Of a stretch of DNA of 64,000 bases, positions 45,915 through 54,874 are shown in pieces (the first letter of the stretch is position 1; every line of letters starts with the position of its first letter). Under the pieces are notes generated by a model. The model was not told where the DNA came from. It was given only the letters and a program-made list of their open reading frames with translations, and did no database searches. The stretch spans positions 62,001-126,000 of the forward strand of contig JACPUV010000025.1 in assembly GCA_016192105.1 (NCBI GenBank), in the 5' to 3' direction. The stretch comes from Sphingobacteriales bacterium (GTDB lineage Bacteria; Bacteroidota; Bacteroidia; Chitinophagales; Chitinophagaceae). Position numbers and translations under genes: made by a program.

Positions 45915-47750
45915 TTACTCAACCGTTACTGATTTGGCCAGGTTTCTCGGTTTGTCCACATCGCATCCTTTGGCCAGCCCGGTATAATAAGCCAGCAGCT
46001 GCAACGGGATCACCGTCAGCATCGGGGCCAGGATCTCATCTGCTTCGGGGACCAGCATTACATCATCCGAAAGGGAAGCGGAGGTTTCATCGCCTTCTGT
46101 GATCACGGAGATCACTTTTCCTTTCCGGGCTTTGATCTCCTGCATATTGCTCATTATTTTTTCGTGATAAGGATCTTTGGTGGCAACAAATACCACGGGC
46201 AGGTTTTCATCCACGAGGGCAATGGGTCCGTGTTTCATTTCAGCGGCCGGATACCCTTCTGCATGGATATAAGAGATCTCTTTTAGCTTTAGCGCCCCTT
46301 CCAGCGCTACGGGGAAATTGTATCCACGGCCAAGGTAGAGGAAGTCATGGGCGTCCTTGTATTTTTCGGCAAGGGCTTTAATAGTATCACTGTGTTTCAG
46401 GGTCCAGGCGACTTTCTCCGGTATTTCCTGCAGCTCGTTCAGCAATTGCATGTACCGTTTTTGGGGAATAGTGCCTTTCATATAACCGATCTTGAGGGCG
46501 ATCATGGTCAGCACGGCCAGCTGGGCTGTAAAGGCCTTGGTGGAGGCGACACCGATCTCGGGCCCTGCGTGGGTATAGGCCCCGGCATGACTGATCCTTG
46601 CAATGGACGATCCCACCACATTCACCACGCCAAGGATAATAGCGCCGTTATTTTTAGCATTTTCAATAGCCACGAGGGTGTCGGCTGTTTCCCCGCTCTG
46701 GGAGATCGCGATGATCACATCTCCTTTATTGATCACCGGGTTCCGGTAGCGGAATTCAGAGGCATATTCCACTTCCACGTTGATCCGGCAAAGTTCCTCG
46801 AAAATATATTCGGCCACCAGCCCGGCGTGCCAGCTGGTACCACAGGCAACCATAACGATCCGGTTGGCATTCATGATCTGTTCGGCATACTGCTGAATAC
46901 CGCTCATGGTAATGGTGCCTTCGGCTGCATCCAGTCTGCCGCGGAGACAATCATAAACGGTCCGGGGTTGTTCAAAAATTTCCTTGAGCATGAAATGATC
47001 ATAGCCTCCTTTTTCAATCGCGGCCAGTTCAATGTCCAGCTTCTGAATATAGGGGGTAATTTTTTCATTCCCGAGATTTTTCAGGATCAGCTCATCGGGT
47101 TTTACGATGGCCAGTTCGTAATCGTTTACGTACACCACTTCCTTGGTATATTCCAGCATAGGAGAGGCATCAGAGCCGAGGAAATGCTCGCCCTTTCCCA
47201 CGCCGATCACCAGCGGGCTTCCTTTCCGGGCGGCAATGATCGTTCCCGGGTCACCGGCGTCCATGAGCAGGATTACATAAGCGCCTGTTACCCTTTTAAG
47301 GGCCACCCTCACTGCTTCTTCGAGGGAACAGTTATTGTTTTTTTTGATCTCTTCAATAAAGTTGAGCAGTACTTCGGTGTCTGTATCACTGGAGAAAGAG
47401 TAGCCCTTGTTGATCAGCTCCTGTTTCAGCTGGCTGTAATTTTCAATAATGCCATTGTGGATCATGGCCAGCTGGCCACTGGCCGACTGGTGCGGGTGTG
47501 CATTGCGGTCACTGGGTTCCCCGTGGGTAGCCCAGCGGGTATGACCGATTCCGATATGGGAATGCAGATTGACACCGACGATGCTTTCTTCCAGTTCGGC
47601 GACCTTTCCTTTTTTCTTGTAAACATTTAATCCGCCATTTTGCAGGGCAACCCCGGTACTGTCGTACCCCCGGTATTCCAGTCTTTTCAGGCCTTTAATA
47701 ATAATGGGGTAAGCTTCCCTGGGGCCGGTATATCCAACAATTCCGCACAT
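45915..47750 (-). CDS. glmS: Glucosamine-6-phosphate synthase (isomerising)
   Basis: Makes GlcN-6-P from fructose-6-phosphate and glutamine, the entry to UDP-GlcNAc for peptidoglycan and LPS. The 611-residue enzyme has the N-terminal Ntn glutaminase domain (MCGIVGYTG; Cys2 is the nucleophile after Met removal) and two SIS domains (VMVACGTSWHAGLVAEYI, AISQSGETADTL). The C-terminus is the invariant CDVDKPRNLAKSVTVE. The leader from the -7 box at 47777 is only about 20 nt, so no glmS ribozyme is present. Confidence 0.98.
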   Translation of the reverse strand: MCGIVGYTGPREAYPIIIKGLKRLEYRGYDSTGVALQNGGLNVYKKKGKVAELEESIVGVNLHSHIGIGHTRWATHGEPSDRNAHPHQSASGQLAMIHNGIIENYSQLKQELINKGYSFSSDTDTEVLLNFIEEIKKNNNCSLEEAVRVALKRVTGAYVILLMDAGDPGTIIAARKGSPLVIGVGKGEHFLGSDASPMLEYTKEVVYVNDYELAIVKPDELILKNLGNEKITPYIQKLDIELAAIEKGGYDHFMLKEIFEQPRTVYDCLRGRLDAAEGTITMSGIQQYAEQIMNANRIVMVACGTSWHAGLVAEYIFEELCRINVEVEYASEFRYRNPVINKGDVIIAISQSGETADTLVAIENAKNNGAIILGVVNVVGSSIARISHAGAYTHAGPEIGVASTKAFTAQLAVLTMIALKIGYMKGTIPQKRYMQLLNELQEIPEKVAWTLKHSDTIKALAEKYKDAHDFLYLGRGYNFPVALEGALKLKEISYIHAEGYPAAEMKHGPIALVDENLPVVFVATKDPYHEKIMSNMQEIKARKGKVISVITEGDETSASLSDDVMLVPEADEILAPMLTVIPLQLLAYYTGLAKGCDVDKPRNLAKSVTVE

Positions 47751-47769
47751 AGATTTTTGTTTAATGCGA

Positions 47770-47777
47770 CAAAGGTA
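47770..47777 (-). promoter_or_regulatory. -7 element of the glmS-DUF4954 operon
   Basis: The minus strand reads TACCTTTG, 19 nt before the glmS ATG. A TTTG lies upstream at a short 16-nt spacing, so the -33 is uncertain. Confidence 0.55.
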
Positions 47778-47860
47778 TTGTTTTCAAAACATGCAAACGG
47801 TTGAGTGACCGCAAAAATATATAATCAGCATGCGCCGGTAATCCGTGCAATCATGCTATA

Positions 47861-49252
47861 CTAAAGCAAACTCCCGCTTAAAAGGGCGAAGGCCACTGAA
47901 AAATAAATGATCAGCCCGGTAACATCCACCAGGGTGGCAACAAAGGGGGCCGAACTGACGGCAGGGTCAGCCCCGAGCCGCTTCAGCAACAGGGGCAGCA
48001 TACTGCCTGATAAAGTGCCCCACAGGACCACACCCAGCAAGGTAATGGAGACCGTTAAACCAATCTGTTGCCAGTAGGCTCCGTAAATGTCCGGGGCAAA
48101 AGAATGCCAGGCGAAGATGCGCAGGAAGCCGATGAGACCGAGAACAGTCCCCAACAATAACCCGGAAGTGATTTCCCGCCGCATTACCCTCCACCAGTCT
48201 TTTAAAGTGATCTCACCCACGGCCATGGCCTGTATGATCAGGGTCGAAGCCTGCGAGCCGCTGTTGCCGCCGCTGGAAATGATCAGGGGGACAAAGAGGG
48301 CCAGCACCACGGCTCTTCTGATCTCATCTTCAAAAAATGCCATCGCGGATGCTGTCAGTAATTCGCCCAGGAAGAGCACCACCAGCCAGACCACCCTTTT
48401 TTTAAAGAGTTTCAGAATAGGCATCTCAAGATAGGGTTCATTCAGCGCGGCCGTACCCCCCATTTTCTGCATGTCTTCACTGAATTCTTCCGCTGTTACC
48501 CAGAGGATATCATCAATCGTGACGATTCCCAGTAATTTATTGCTTTTACTGACAACGGGTAAGGCCACACGGTTATTCATTTTAAAGACTGCTGCCGCTG
48601 TTTCCTGGTCATTATCGGGGTGAAGGGCAATAAACCGGTCATCCATCAGTTCGGACACCTGCTTTTCCGGCGGGTTCAGGATGAATTCACGGATCCGGAT
48701 ATCATCGAGCAGCTCGCCTTTTTCATTGATGACATAGATGACATTGATCGTTTCACTATCCTTACCGAATTTCCGGATGGTGCTGAAAACCTCCCCGATG
48801 GTATTCCAGGGATAAACGTACACATAATCGGGAGTCATCAGCCTGCCGATACTGTTTTCCGGGTATCCCAGCAGCGAGAGAGTGATCTTACGTTCATCGG
48901 GATCCAGTAATTTGATCAGTTCCCTGACCACATTGCTGGGCAGTTCTTCCAGGAAATCGGTACGGTCATCGGCCGGCAGTTCATTCAGCAGGGAGGCCGT
49001 CGTACTGGCCGGCAGATCATGGATCACTGATTTCTGTGTGGACAGGTCAAGGATTTTGAATACACTGGCAGCCCGGTGTACCGACATGTTGGCAATGATC
49101 TGGCCCTGGAATTCGGGATACTCGTACACCAGGTCCGCCACATCACTGATATTCTGATCATCCAGGAAATCCCGGATCTTCAGCCGGTCTTCTGTCCGGA
49201 TGAGGGTTTCAAACTGTTCGGGTAAAGAGGGGTGTTCCAGTTCCAATGACAT
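47861..49252 (-). CDS. mgtE: Magnesium transporter MgtE
   Basis: Mg2+ channel of 463 residues. A cytosolic N-domain (SLPEQFETLIRTEDR onward, about 1-120) and two CBS domains (about 140-255, with YVYPWNTIGEVFSTIRKF) form the Mg2+-sensing gate. Five C-terminal helices make the pore, with the conserved PLIISSGGNSGSQASTL loop. The start codon at 49252 is preceded by TAATTTTG with only 4 nt between, so the mRNA is probably leaderless and a magnesium riboswitch is excluded. Confidence 0.95.
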   Translation of the reverse strand: MSLELEHPSLPEQFETLIRTEDRLKIRDFLDDQNISDVADLVYEYPEFQGQIIANMSVHRAASVFKILDLSTQKSVIHDLPASTTASLLNELPADDRTDFLEELPSNVVRELIKLLDPDERKITLSLLGYPENSIGRLMTPDYVYVYPWNTIGEVFSTIRKFGKDSETINVIYVINEKGELLDDIRIREFILNPPEKQVSELMDDRFIALHPDNDQETAAAVFKMNNRVALPVVSKSNKLLGIVTIDDILWVTAEEFSEDMQKMGGTAALNEPYLEMPILKLFKKRVVWLVVLFLGELLTASAMAFFEDEIRRAVVLALFVPLIISSGGNSGSQASTLIIQAMAVGEITLKDWWRVMRREITSGLLLGTVLGLIGFLRIFAWHSFAPDIYGAYWQQIGLTVSITLLGVVLWGTLSGSMLPLLLKRLGADPAVSSAPFVATLVDVTGLIIYFSVAFALLSGSLL

Positions 49253-49256
49253 AGTC

Positions 49257-49264
49257 CAAAATTA
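49257..49264 (-). promoter_or_regulatory. -7 element abutting mgtE
   Basis: The minus strand reads TAATTTTG followed by GACT and the ATG. The usual start site, 5-8 nt downstream of the box, would fall on the start codon. Confidence 0.6.
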
Positions 49265-49320
49265 CGAATCGGGGATGTTTTTTCAGAATATACGTACTTC
49301 GCGTTTTAATTCGGAGAAAT

Positions 49321-49704
49321 ATGGTCCTGCCATTTTTATTTATTGCCCCCGCGCCGGGCCGGGGCCGGGGTGTTTTTACAACGGAGGATATTGATAGGGG
49401 CATTACCATTGAAGTGTCGCCGGTTATTGTCATGAGCCGGGAAGAGCGAACCTTGCTGGACCAGACACTCCTGCATGATTATATTTTTGAATGGGGGGAA
49501 CGGAGGGATCAATGTTGCATGGCGCTGGGCTATGTTCCGGTATATAATCATTCTTACGAAAGCAACTGCGAATATGAAATGGATTATGAACAGCTGTTGA
49601 TCCGCATTGTTACCGTACGGCCCGTTGGGGCAGGGGAGGAATTGCTGATTAATTATAACGGGGACTGGAATGATCCCGCGCCGGTCTGGTTTGATGCAAA
49701 ATAA
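49321..49704 (+). CDS. Small SET-domain protein
   Basis: A 127-residue stand-alone SET domain, the fold of protein-lysine methyltransferases. The opening GRGRGVFTTEDIDRGITIEVSPVI matches the SET N-terminal strand; the pseudoknot elements are YNHSYESNC (NHS at 76-78) and GEELLINY (105-112), the S-adenosylmethionine and catalytic Tyr regions. It has no signal peptide and no pre- or post-SET cysteine cluster. The substrate is unknown; ribosomal or other cytosolic proteins are possible. It lies divergent from mgtE and convergent with the CHRD gene. Confidence 0.85.
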   Translation: MVLPFLFIAPAPGRGRGVFTTEDIDRGITIEVSPVIVMSREERTLLDQTLLHDYIFEWGERRDQCCMALGYVPVYNHSYESNCEYEMDYEQLLIRIVTVRPVGAGEELLINYNGDWNDPAPVWFDAK

Positions 49705-49705
49705 A

Positions 49706-49735
49706 AAACCGCCCCGGCTGTTGCTGAAGCGGTTT
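49706..49735. terminator. Bidirectional terminator between SET and CHRD genes
   Basis: AAACCGC (49706-49712) and GCGGTTT (49729-49735) form a 7-bp stem with A and T tails on either side. Confidence 0.7.
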
Positions 49736-49753
49736 ATTATACGAAGTGTCTCT

Positions 49754-50251
49754 TTATTGAAACCTGATCTGCGCCCTGATCTCCCCGGCGGGGTAGGTCG
49801 CTGTGTGTAAGTTTACATAATACATCCCGTTAAGCAGGTTATCTTCCTTTACCACTACATCATCTACCAATAATGTCCCCTTGTAGGTACCGCAGGAGGT
49901 ATTGCTCACTGTCGGGCATTTTACAATGGCAGAAGTGGAGAAACTTTGCAGTACACCAGCCGCATAACCGGTGGGAGCCAGTCCGTGGATATGCGCAGCC
50001 GTAACCGGCCCTGTGAGCCCGGACCAGTTAATGGTATAGCTGAGAATTTTTGAACTTTTTGTATAAGAAACATCCAGGGTTCCTAAAGCCGTCGTCGGGG
50101 TGGCCGGTGTTTCGTTTGCACCCGTAAGCATAATGCCGGTTTTAGAATAATCAGAGGTCCTTCTTAATTCAGCATCCGATTCGCAGGAGGATATGATAAA
50201 AAGAGACCCGGTCAGCAACAGAGATAAAGCAGTTAGTTTAATCAATTTCAT
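49754..50251 (-). CDS. CHRD-domain lipoprotein
   Basis: A 165-residue lipoprotein (lipobox IISSC, Cys at about residue 23, then ESDAE). The mature part has CHRD-domain features: TGANETPATPTTALGTLDV, the AAHIHGLAPTG histidine motif (about residues 85-95) and the closing YVNLHTATYPAGEIRAQI. CHRD domains occur in chordin and in many bacterial exported proteins; the histidines suggest metal binding, but function is unsettled. A near-consensus -7 box (TATTTTTA) lies about 20 nt upstream of the start. Confidence 0.85.
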   Translation of the reverse strand: MKLIKLTALSLLLTGSLFIISSCESDAELRRTSDYSKTGIMLTGANETPATPTTALGTLDVSYTKSSKILSYTINWSGLTGPVTAAHIHGLAPTGYAAGVLQSFSTSAIVKCPTVSNTSCGTYKGTLLVDDVVVKEDNLLNGMYYVNLHTATYPAGEIRAQIRFQ

Positions 50252-50337
50252 GGTTGCGTTATTTGGGGTAAAAATAAGGATTTTTTTGAATGGGCAATTT
50301 TTTTACAAAATAAGCTAAGGCGCTGTGGGTAAACTGT

Positions 50338-52941
50338 TTATTTCAGGCGATTTTTTATTTCCTGAAGTTTCAGCAGGGCCTCTACCGGGGTAAGGCGGTT
50401 GATATCGGTTTCTTCCAGCAGCAGGCGGATTTCCTCAAAGGTTTCACTGTGGGCATCGAAGATCGACAACTGGAGTTTGGGGCTGCTGATCTTTTTTAGC
50501 GCTTCTCCTGTTTCCTCCTGCACATGTTTTGTTTCCAGTTGTTTCAGGATCTCATTGGCCCGGTCAATCAGTAAAAGCGGCATCCCGGCCATTTTGGCCA
50601 CATGGATACCAAAACTGTGGGTACTGCCACCCCGGGCCAGTTTGCGGAGGAAAATGATCTTATTTCCCACTTCCTTATTGGTGATATGATAGTTTTTTAT
50701 CCGCAGGCATTTCTCTTCCAGCTCATTTAGTTCGTGGTAATGGGTTGCGAAGAGGGTTTTCGGCTGCTGGGGGGAGTTATGCAGGTATTCGGCAATGCTC
50801 CATGCAATGGAGATCCCGTCGTAAGTGGAAGTGCCCCTGCCGATCTCATCCAGCAGGATCAGGCTGCGGCTGGTTATATTATTAATGATCGAAGCGGTTT
50901 CATTCATTTCCACCATGAAGGTGGATTCACCGCCGGATAAATTATCGGAAGCACCCACCCGGGTGAAAATTTTATCGGTCAGGGGGATGCGGGCTTCCGC
51001 GGCGGGAACAAAGCTCCCGGTATGTGCCATCAGGGTGATCAGCGCCGTTTGCCGCAACAGGGCCGATTTACCACTCATATTAGGCCCGGTGAGAATGATG
51101 ATCTGCTGTTCGGTCTTATTCAGCTCCACGTCATTGCTGATATAGGATTCGCCCACCGGCAGGTTCCGTTCAATCACCGGGTGCCGGCCTTCTTTCACGA
51201 TCCATTCGTCCCCGGTATGCAGTTGGGGTTTTTTATACTGGTACTGGATCGCATTCTGGGCATGACAGGCCAGGCAATCCATAATGGCCAGCAGGTTGCC
51301 ATTGGTTTGCACGGGGGCCAGGTAATCGGATAATTCGTTCAGCAGGGCTTCATACAGTTCCAGTTCGATCCGGAGTATCTTTTCCTCGGCACCTGTGATC
51401 TTCTCTTCATACTCTTTTAATTCCGGGGTAATATAGCGTTCCGCATTGGCCAGGGTTTGTTTGCGCATCCATTCCGGGGGTACCTTGTTCTTCTGTGAGT
51501 TGGTGACTTCCAGGTAATAGCCAAAAACATTATTAAACCCGATCTTCAGGGAGGCGATGCCGGTTCTTTCCGCTTCTTTCAGCTGCAACCGGGTCAGGTA
51601 TTCTTTGCCGCTGAAAGCAATATTCCGCAATTCATCGAGTTCAGGATGAATCCCGTTACTGATCACCCCGCCTTTGGCTGCCAGTGCCGGGGGGCTCTCA
51701 TTGATCTCTTTAAAGATCTTATCCGCGATATAGGGACAGGGGTTCAGGGCATCTCCCAGTCTTTTCAGGTATTCATTCGAACAGGAGAGACAGAGCTGCT
51801 TGATGATTTCCACCTGTTTCAGTCCGCGGGCCAGTTGCAGCACTTCCCGGGGATTGATCTTTTTCAGCGGAATCTTGGACACCAGCCGTTCGATATCGCC
51901 GCATTGTTTGATGGGATGGCTGATCTTGTTTCTTAATTCCGGCTCCCTGATCAGAAATTCTACGGTATCCAGCCGCTCATTGATCTTCTGCATATCCCGC
52001 AGGGGGAATACGATCCAGCGTTTCAACAGGCGGGCGCCCATCGGCGAGACCGTATTGTCCAGCACATTCAATAAAGTGTGATTGCCTTCGGCCGATCCAT
52101 GCACCAGTTCCAGGTTGCGGATGGTAAAGCGGTCCATCCACAGGAAATCTTCCCGGTCGATCCGCTGCAGGGAAACGATGTGCTGAAGGTTGGGGTGTTC
52201 TGTATCCTTTAAATAATGAATAATGGCCCCTGCGGCAATCAGCCCTTTTTTCATTTCATCCACGCCGAATCCTTTGAAGGAATGGGTCTGGAAATGTTTC
52301 AGCAGGGTTTCTTCCGCATAAGCGGCATCAAAGATCCATTCGTCCAGTGTGTAGGTATAGACCTTGCTGTTAAAATACTCTTTAAACTTTTTTTGCTGGT
52401 GGCGCTGAAACACTACTTCCGCGGGTTTAAAACCCTGCAGGAGTTTATCCGCATACTCGCGGTCGCCTTCCGCAATAAAAAATTCTCCGGTTGAAATATC
52501 TAGAAAAGCCAGGCCAAACTGGTCCTGTTCTGCAAAATGGACAGCGGCTAAAAAATTATTGCTGTGGTGCTCGAGCAGCTTATCATTGACCGTGGTTCCC
52601 GGGGTTACCATATCGGTCACACCACGCTTTACAATCCCCTTGGCCAGTTTGGGATCTTCCAGCTGGTCGCAAATAGCCACCCGGTGACCGGCTTTTACCA
52701 GTTTATGCAAATAGGTATCAAGGGCATGATGAGGAAACCCGGCCAGTTCGGAGGAAGAAGCCGCCCCGTTATTCCGTTTGGTCAGGGTGATACCGAGTAT
52801 CTGCGAGGCCAGCACCGCATCCTGTCCGAAGGTTTCGTAAAAATCGCCGACCCTGAACAACAGGATAGCATCCGGGTATTTCTGCTTAATAGCCCGGTGC
52901 TGCTGCATCATGGGTGTATCGGAACCAGCTGATTTTGCCAT
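50338..52941 (-). CDS. mutS: DNA mismatch repair protein MutS
   Basis: Recognises mismatches and small loops and recruits MutL. 867 residues, full-length. The N-terminal mismatch-binding motif is VGDFYETFGQDA (Phe-x-Glu at about 36-38). The ATPase has Walker A GPNMSGKSALLRQ and Walker B LILLDEIGRGTSTYDG, and the C-terminus has a helical tail. The start ATG at 52941 follows a -7 box by 46 nt. Confidence 0.97.
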   Translation of the reverse strand: MAKSAGSDTPMMQQHRAIKQKYPDAILLFRVGDFYETFGQDAVLASQILGITLTKRNNGAASSSELAGFPHHALDTYLHKLVKAGHRVAICDQLEDPKLAKGIVKRGVTDMVTPGTTVNDKLLEHHSNNFLAAVHFAEQDQFGLAFLDISTGEFFIAEGDREYADKLLQGFKPAEVVFQRHQQKKFKEYFNSKVYTYTLDEWIFDAAYAEETLLKHFQTHSFKGFGVDEMKKGLIAAGAIIHYLKDTEHPNLQHIVSLQRIDREDFLWMDRFTIRNLELVHGSAEGNHTLLNVLDNTVSPMGARLLKRWIVFPLRDMQKINERLDTVEFLIREPELRNKISHPIKQCGDIERLVSKIPLKKINPREVLQLARGLKQVEIIKQLCLSCSNEYLKRLGDALNPCPYIADKIFKEINESPPALAAKGGVISNGIHPELDELRNIAFSGKEYLTRLQLKEAERTGIASLKIGFNNVFGYYLEVTNSQKNKVPPEWMRKQTLANAERYITPELKEYEEKITGAEEKILRIELELYEALLNELSDYLAPVQTNGNLLAIMDCLACHAQNAIQYQYKKPQLHTGDEWIVKEGRHPVIERNLPVGESYISNDVELNKTEQQIIILTGPNMSGKSALLRQTALITLMAHTGSFVPAAEARIPLTDKIFTRVGASDNLSGGESTFMVEMNETASIINNITSRSLILLDEIGRGTSTYDGISIAWSIAEYLHNSPQQPKTLFATHYHELNELEEKCLRIKNYHITNKEVGNKIIFLRKLARGGSTHSFGIHVAKMAGMPLLLIDRANEILKQLETKHVQEETGEALKKISSPKLQLSIFDAHSETFEEIRLLLEETDINRLTPVEALLKLQEIKNRLK

Positions 52942-52987
52942 AGTCGGTAGATCTGCCTGTAATTGCCGGCGGCTAAACAGGTAGCGG

Positions 52988-52995
52988 CAAAAATA
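52988..52995 (-). promoter_or_regulatory. -7 element of mutS
   Basis: The minus strand reads TATTTTTG, fitting TAnnTTTG, 46 nt before the mutS ATG. Confidence 0.45.
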
Positions 52996-53051
52996 AGGAA
53001 CTGTTTATGTAAGATTTTCTCTTTCTGCATCTGTTGAAAAAATAAAGTGCC

Positions 53052-54761
53052 ATGAAGAAATTTCTCCAGCTGACAGGGTTCCTTTTTTCCGGTGTCCTGC
53101 TGCAAGCCCAGGTAAATCCCGGCGATACCGTCCGGGCGGATGCCGGTATGAACAATGCCACCGTATATTTTGGGTACGGGGCGGAACTGACCCATGAAAC
53201 CAAACTAAGGGTGGAGCCTTCCACCAGGACCATTGTAATCAGCCAGCTCAGCACGAGTGTGGATATAAACAGCCTGCAGGTAAGTGTGCCGGAAGAGGTG
53301 GCATTATTATCGCAGCAGTATAGTGTTTATAACCCACCCGCTCCACCCGTTGTAAAGAACCGGGAAGCCGGACGGCTGGAGGACAGTATAGTGCTCTTGC
53401 AGAAGGAAATCAGCCGGCTGGAGAACCTCACTGTTATTGACCAGGAAATACTGACAAAAACCGGCAGCCTGATCGAAAGCACCCTGGGCAATATCGGGGA
53501 CAGGACCATAAGCAGCACTGAGTTGCTGAAACTGGTGGACTACTATACAGCAAAGATTGAAAAATTAAAGAACGGTATTTATAATAACCGGCAGCTGATC
53601 AGTCAGCTGAATATACAGATTGGTGAAATCCGAAAAAGGATTGCGGGGCTGACGGCCCTGATACCGGTAAAGCAACGGGCTTATGGCCAGGTATTCCTGC
53701 AGGTGATGTGCAGGAAAGCCGGGGAAATACCGATCCGGTTGTCTTATTACACCAATAATGCGGGATGGGTGGCACTCTATGATGTACGGGTCAACTCAAA
53801 GACCAATAAAGTAAAACTGGTGTACAAGGCTTCACTGACACAAACCACCGGTATCGACTGGAAGAAAACCAAACTGACCCTGAGTACCGGTACCCCGAAT
53901 TTTGGGGTGACAACGCCTGTACTGACTCCCTGGTACCTGCAACTGTATGTGCCCGGAATCTATACCGACCTGCAGCGCAGGGCCATGCAGGGCAATGCCA
54001 GCCGCAATACGATTCAATCGTATGAAGACGATAAATCAATGGGGGAGGAGGTCGTTGTTACCGGATATGGGCAGCTGAAAATACAAAAGCAGGTTGAACC
54101 CAATGTGGATCCAAGTACCCTGCAGCAATATACCAGCCTCACGCAGGGACAGCTGAATACGAGTTTTGAAATTGACCTGCCCTATGATATCGCCAGTGAT
54201 GGCCAGTTGAACAGTGTAACGATCCGCGACCAGGAGATTTCCTGTAACCTGAAGAATTACGCGGTGCCCCGGATGGATAAAGATGCTTATTTACTGGCCG
54301 AAGTAGCCGACTGGCAAAACCTGGACCTGCTGCCCGGTGATGCGAATATCGTTATGGATGATACCTATATCGGGAAGTCGGTGATCGATCCGAACAGCAC
54401 CGCGGATACCCTGAATCTTTCGCTCGGCCGTGACCGCAGGGTGGCGGTTAAGCGCTCCCTGGTCAGGGAACTCAGCAGTCTTAAAACCAGCGGCGGAAAT
54501 ACCAAGCAGGTGTTTACCTATGAGATTATCGTGAAAAATAATAAGGTGACGGATGTGAACCTGATGCTGAAAGACCAGTTTCCGCTGAGTACGATCAAAG
54601 AAGTGGAGGTAAAACTGGAGGACGGCAGTGATGCCATGGTTAATCCCGAAACCGGTGTGCTGACCTGGAAAATTGACCTGAAACCCGGGGAGAGCAGGAA
54701 GGTCCGGTTCAGTTATAGTGTAAAGTATCCAAAAGACAAGAAAATTGTCAATCTAAAGTAG
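53052..54761 (+). CDS. Exported DUF4140/DUF4139 protein with an embedded SusC-like VVVTGYG motif
   Basis: A 569-residue protein with a signal peptide (FLQLTGFLFSGVLLQAQ). The N-terminal domain (about 30-95) is DUF4140-like (ATVYFGYGAELTHETKLRVE). A coiled coil follows at about 105-200, then a DUF4139 beta domain in the remainder (SYYTNNAGWVALYDVRVN, KLTLSTGTPNFG). Residues 331-340 read GEEVVVTGYG, the signature normally found at the TonB-box/plug junction of SusC-type receptors. Here it lies in a linker. MuiA-family relatives are linked to cell-surface traits; no exact role is known. Confidence 0.82.
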   Translation: MKKFLQLTGFLFSGVLLQAQVNPGDTVRADAGMNNATVYFGYGAELTHETKLRVEPSTRTIVISQLSTSVDINSLQVSVPEEVALLSQQYSVYNPPAPPVVKNREAGRLEDSIVLLQKEISRLENLTVIDQEILTKTGSLIESTLGNIGDRTISSTELLKLVDYYTAKIEKLKNGIYNNRQLISQLNIQIGEIRKRIAGLTALIPVKQRAYGQVFLQVMCRKAGEIPIRLSYYTNNAGWVALYDVRVNSKTNKVKLVYKASLTQTTGIDWKKTKLTLSTGTPNFGVTTPVLTPWYLQLYVPGIYTDLQRRAMQGNASRNTIQSYEDDKSMGEEVVVTGYGQLKIQKQVEPNVDPSTLQQYTSLTQGQLNTSFEIDLPYDIASDGQLNSVTIRDQEISCNLKNYAVPRMDKDAYLLAEVADWQNLDLLPGDANIVMDDTYIGKSVIDPNSTADTLNLSLGRDRRVAVKRSLVRELSSLKTSGGNTKQVFTYEIIVKNNKVTDVNLMLKDQFPLSTIKEVEVKLEDGSDAMVNPETGVLTWKIDLKPGESRKVRFSYSVKYPKDKKIVNLK

Positions 54762-54790
54762 TATAATAAAAGCTGGTAATATTTCTCAGC

Positions 54791-54824
54791 GAGCAGCAGC
54801 TATAAAGGCTGCTGCTCGTTTTTT
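54791..54824 (+). terminator. Intrinsic terminator after the DUF4139 gene
   Basis: GAGCAGCAGC (54791-54800) pairs perfectly with GCTGCTGCTC (54808-54817), and GTTTTTT follows. Confidence 0.92.
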
Positions 54825-54874
54825 GTCCATTGTAAGGACTAAAAAGACCTACCTTTATTCTCTTAACCGCCATT

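Noticed and set aside
46347..47630. A 427-codon open frame on the + strand
   Set aside because: It lies wholly antisense to glmS, which has every family motif. It shows no signal peptide, no domain and shadow-like composition.
47751..47790. glmS ribozyme
   Set aside because: The predicted leader is about 20 nt, far too short for the ribozyme.
49253..49320. Magnesium riboswitch for mgtE
   Set aside because: The promoter box is 4 nt before the start codon, so there is no room for a leader.
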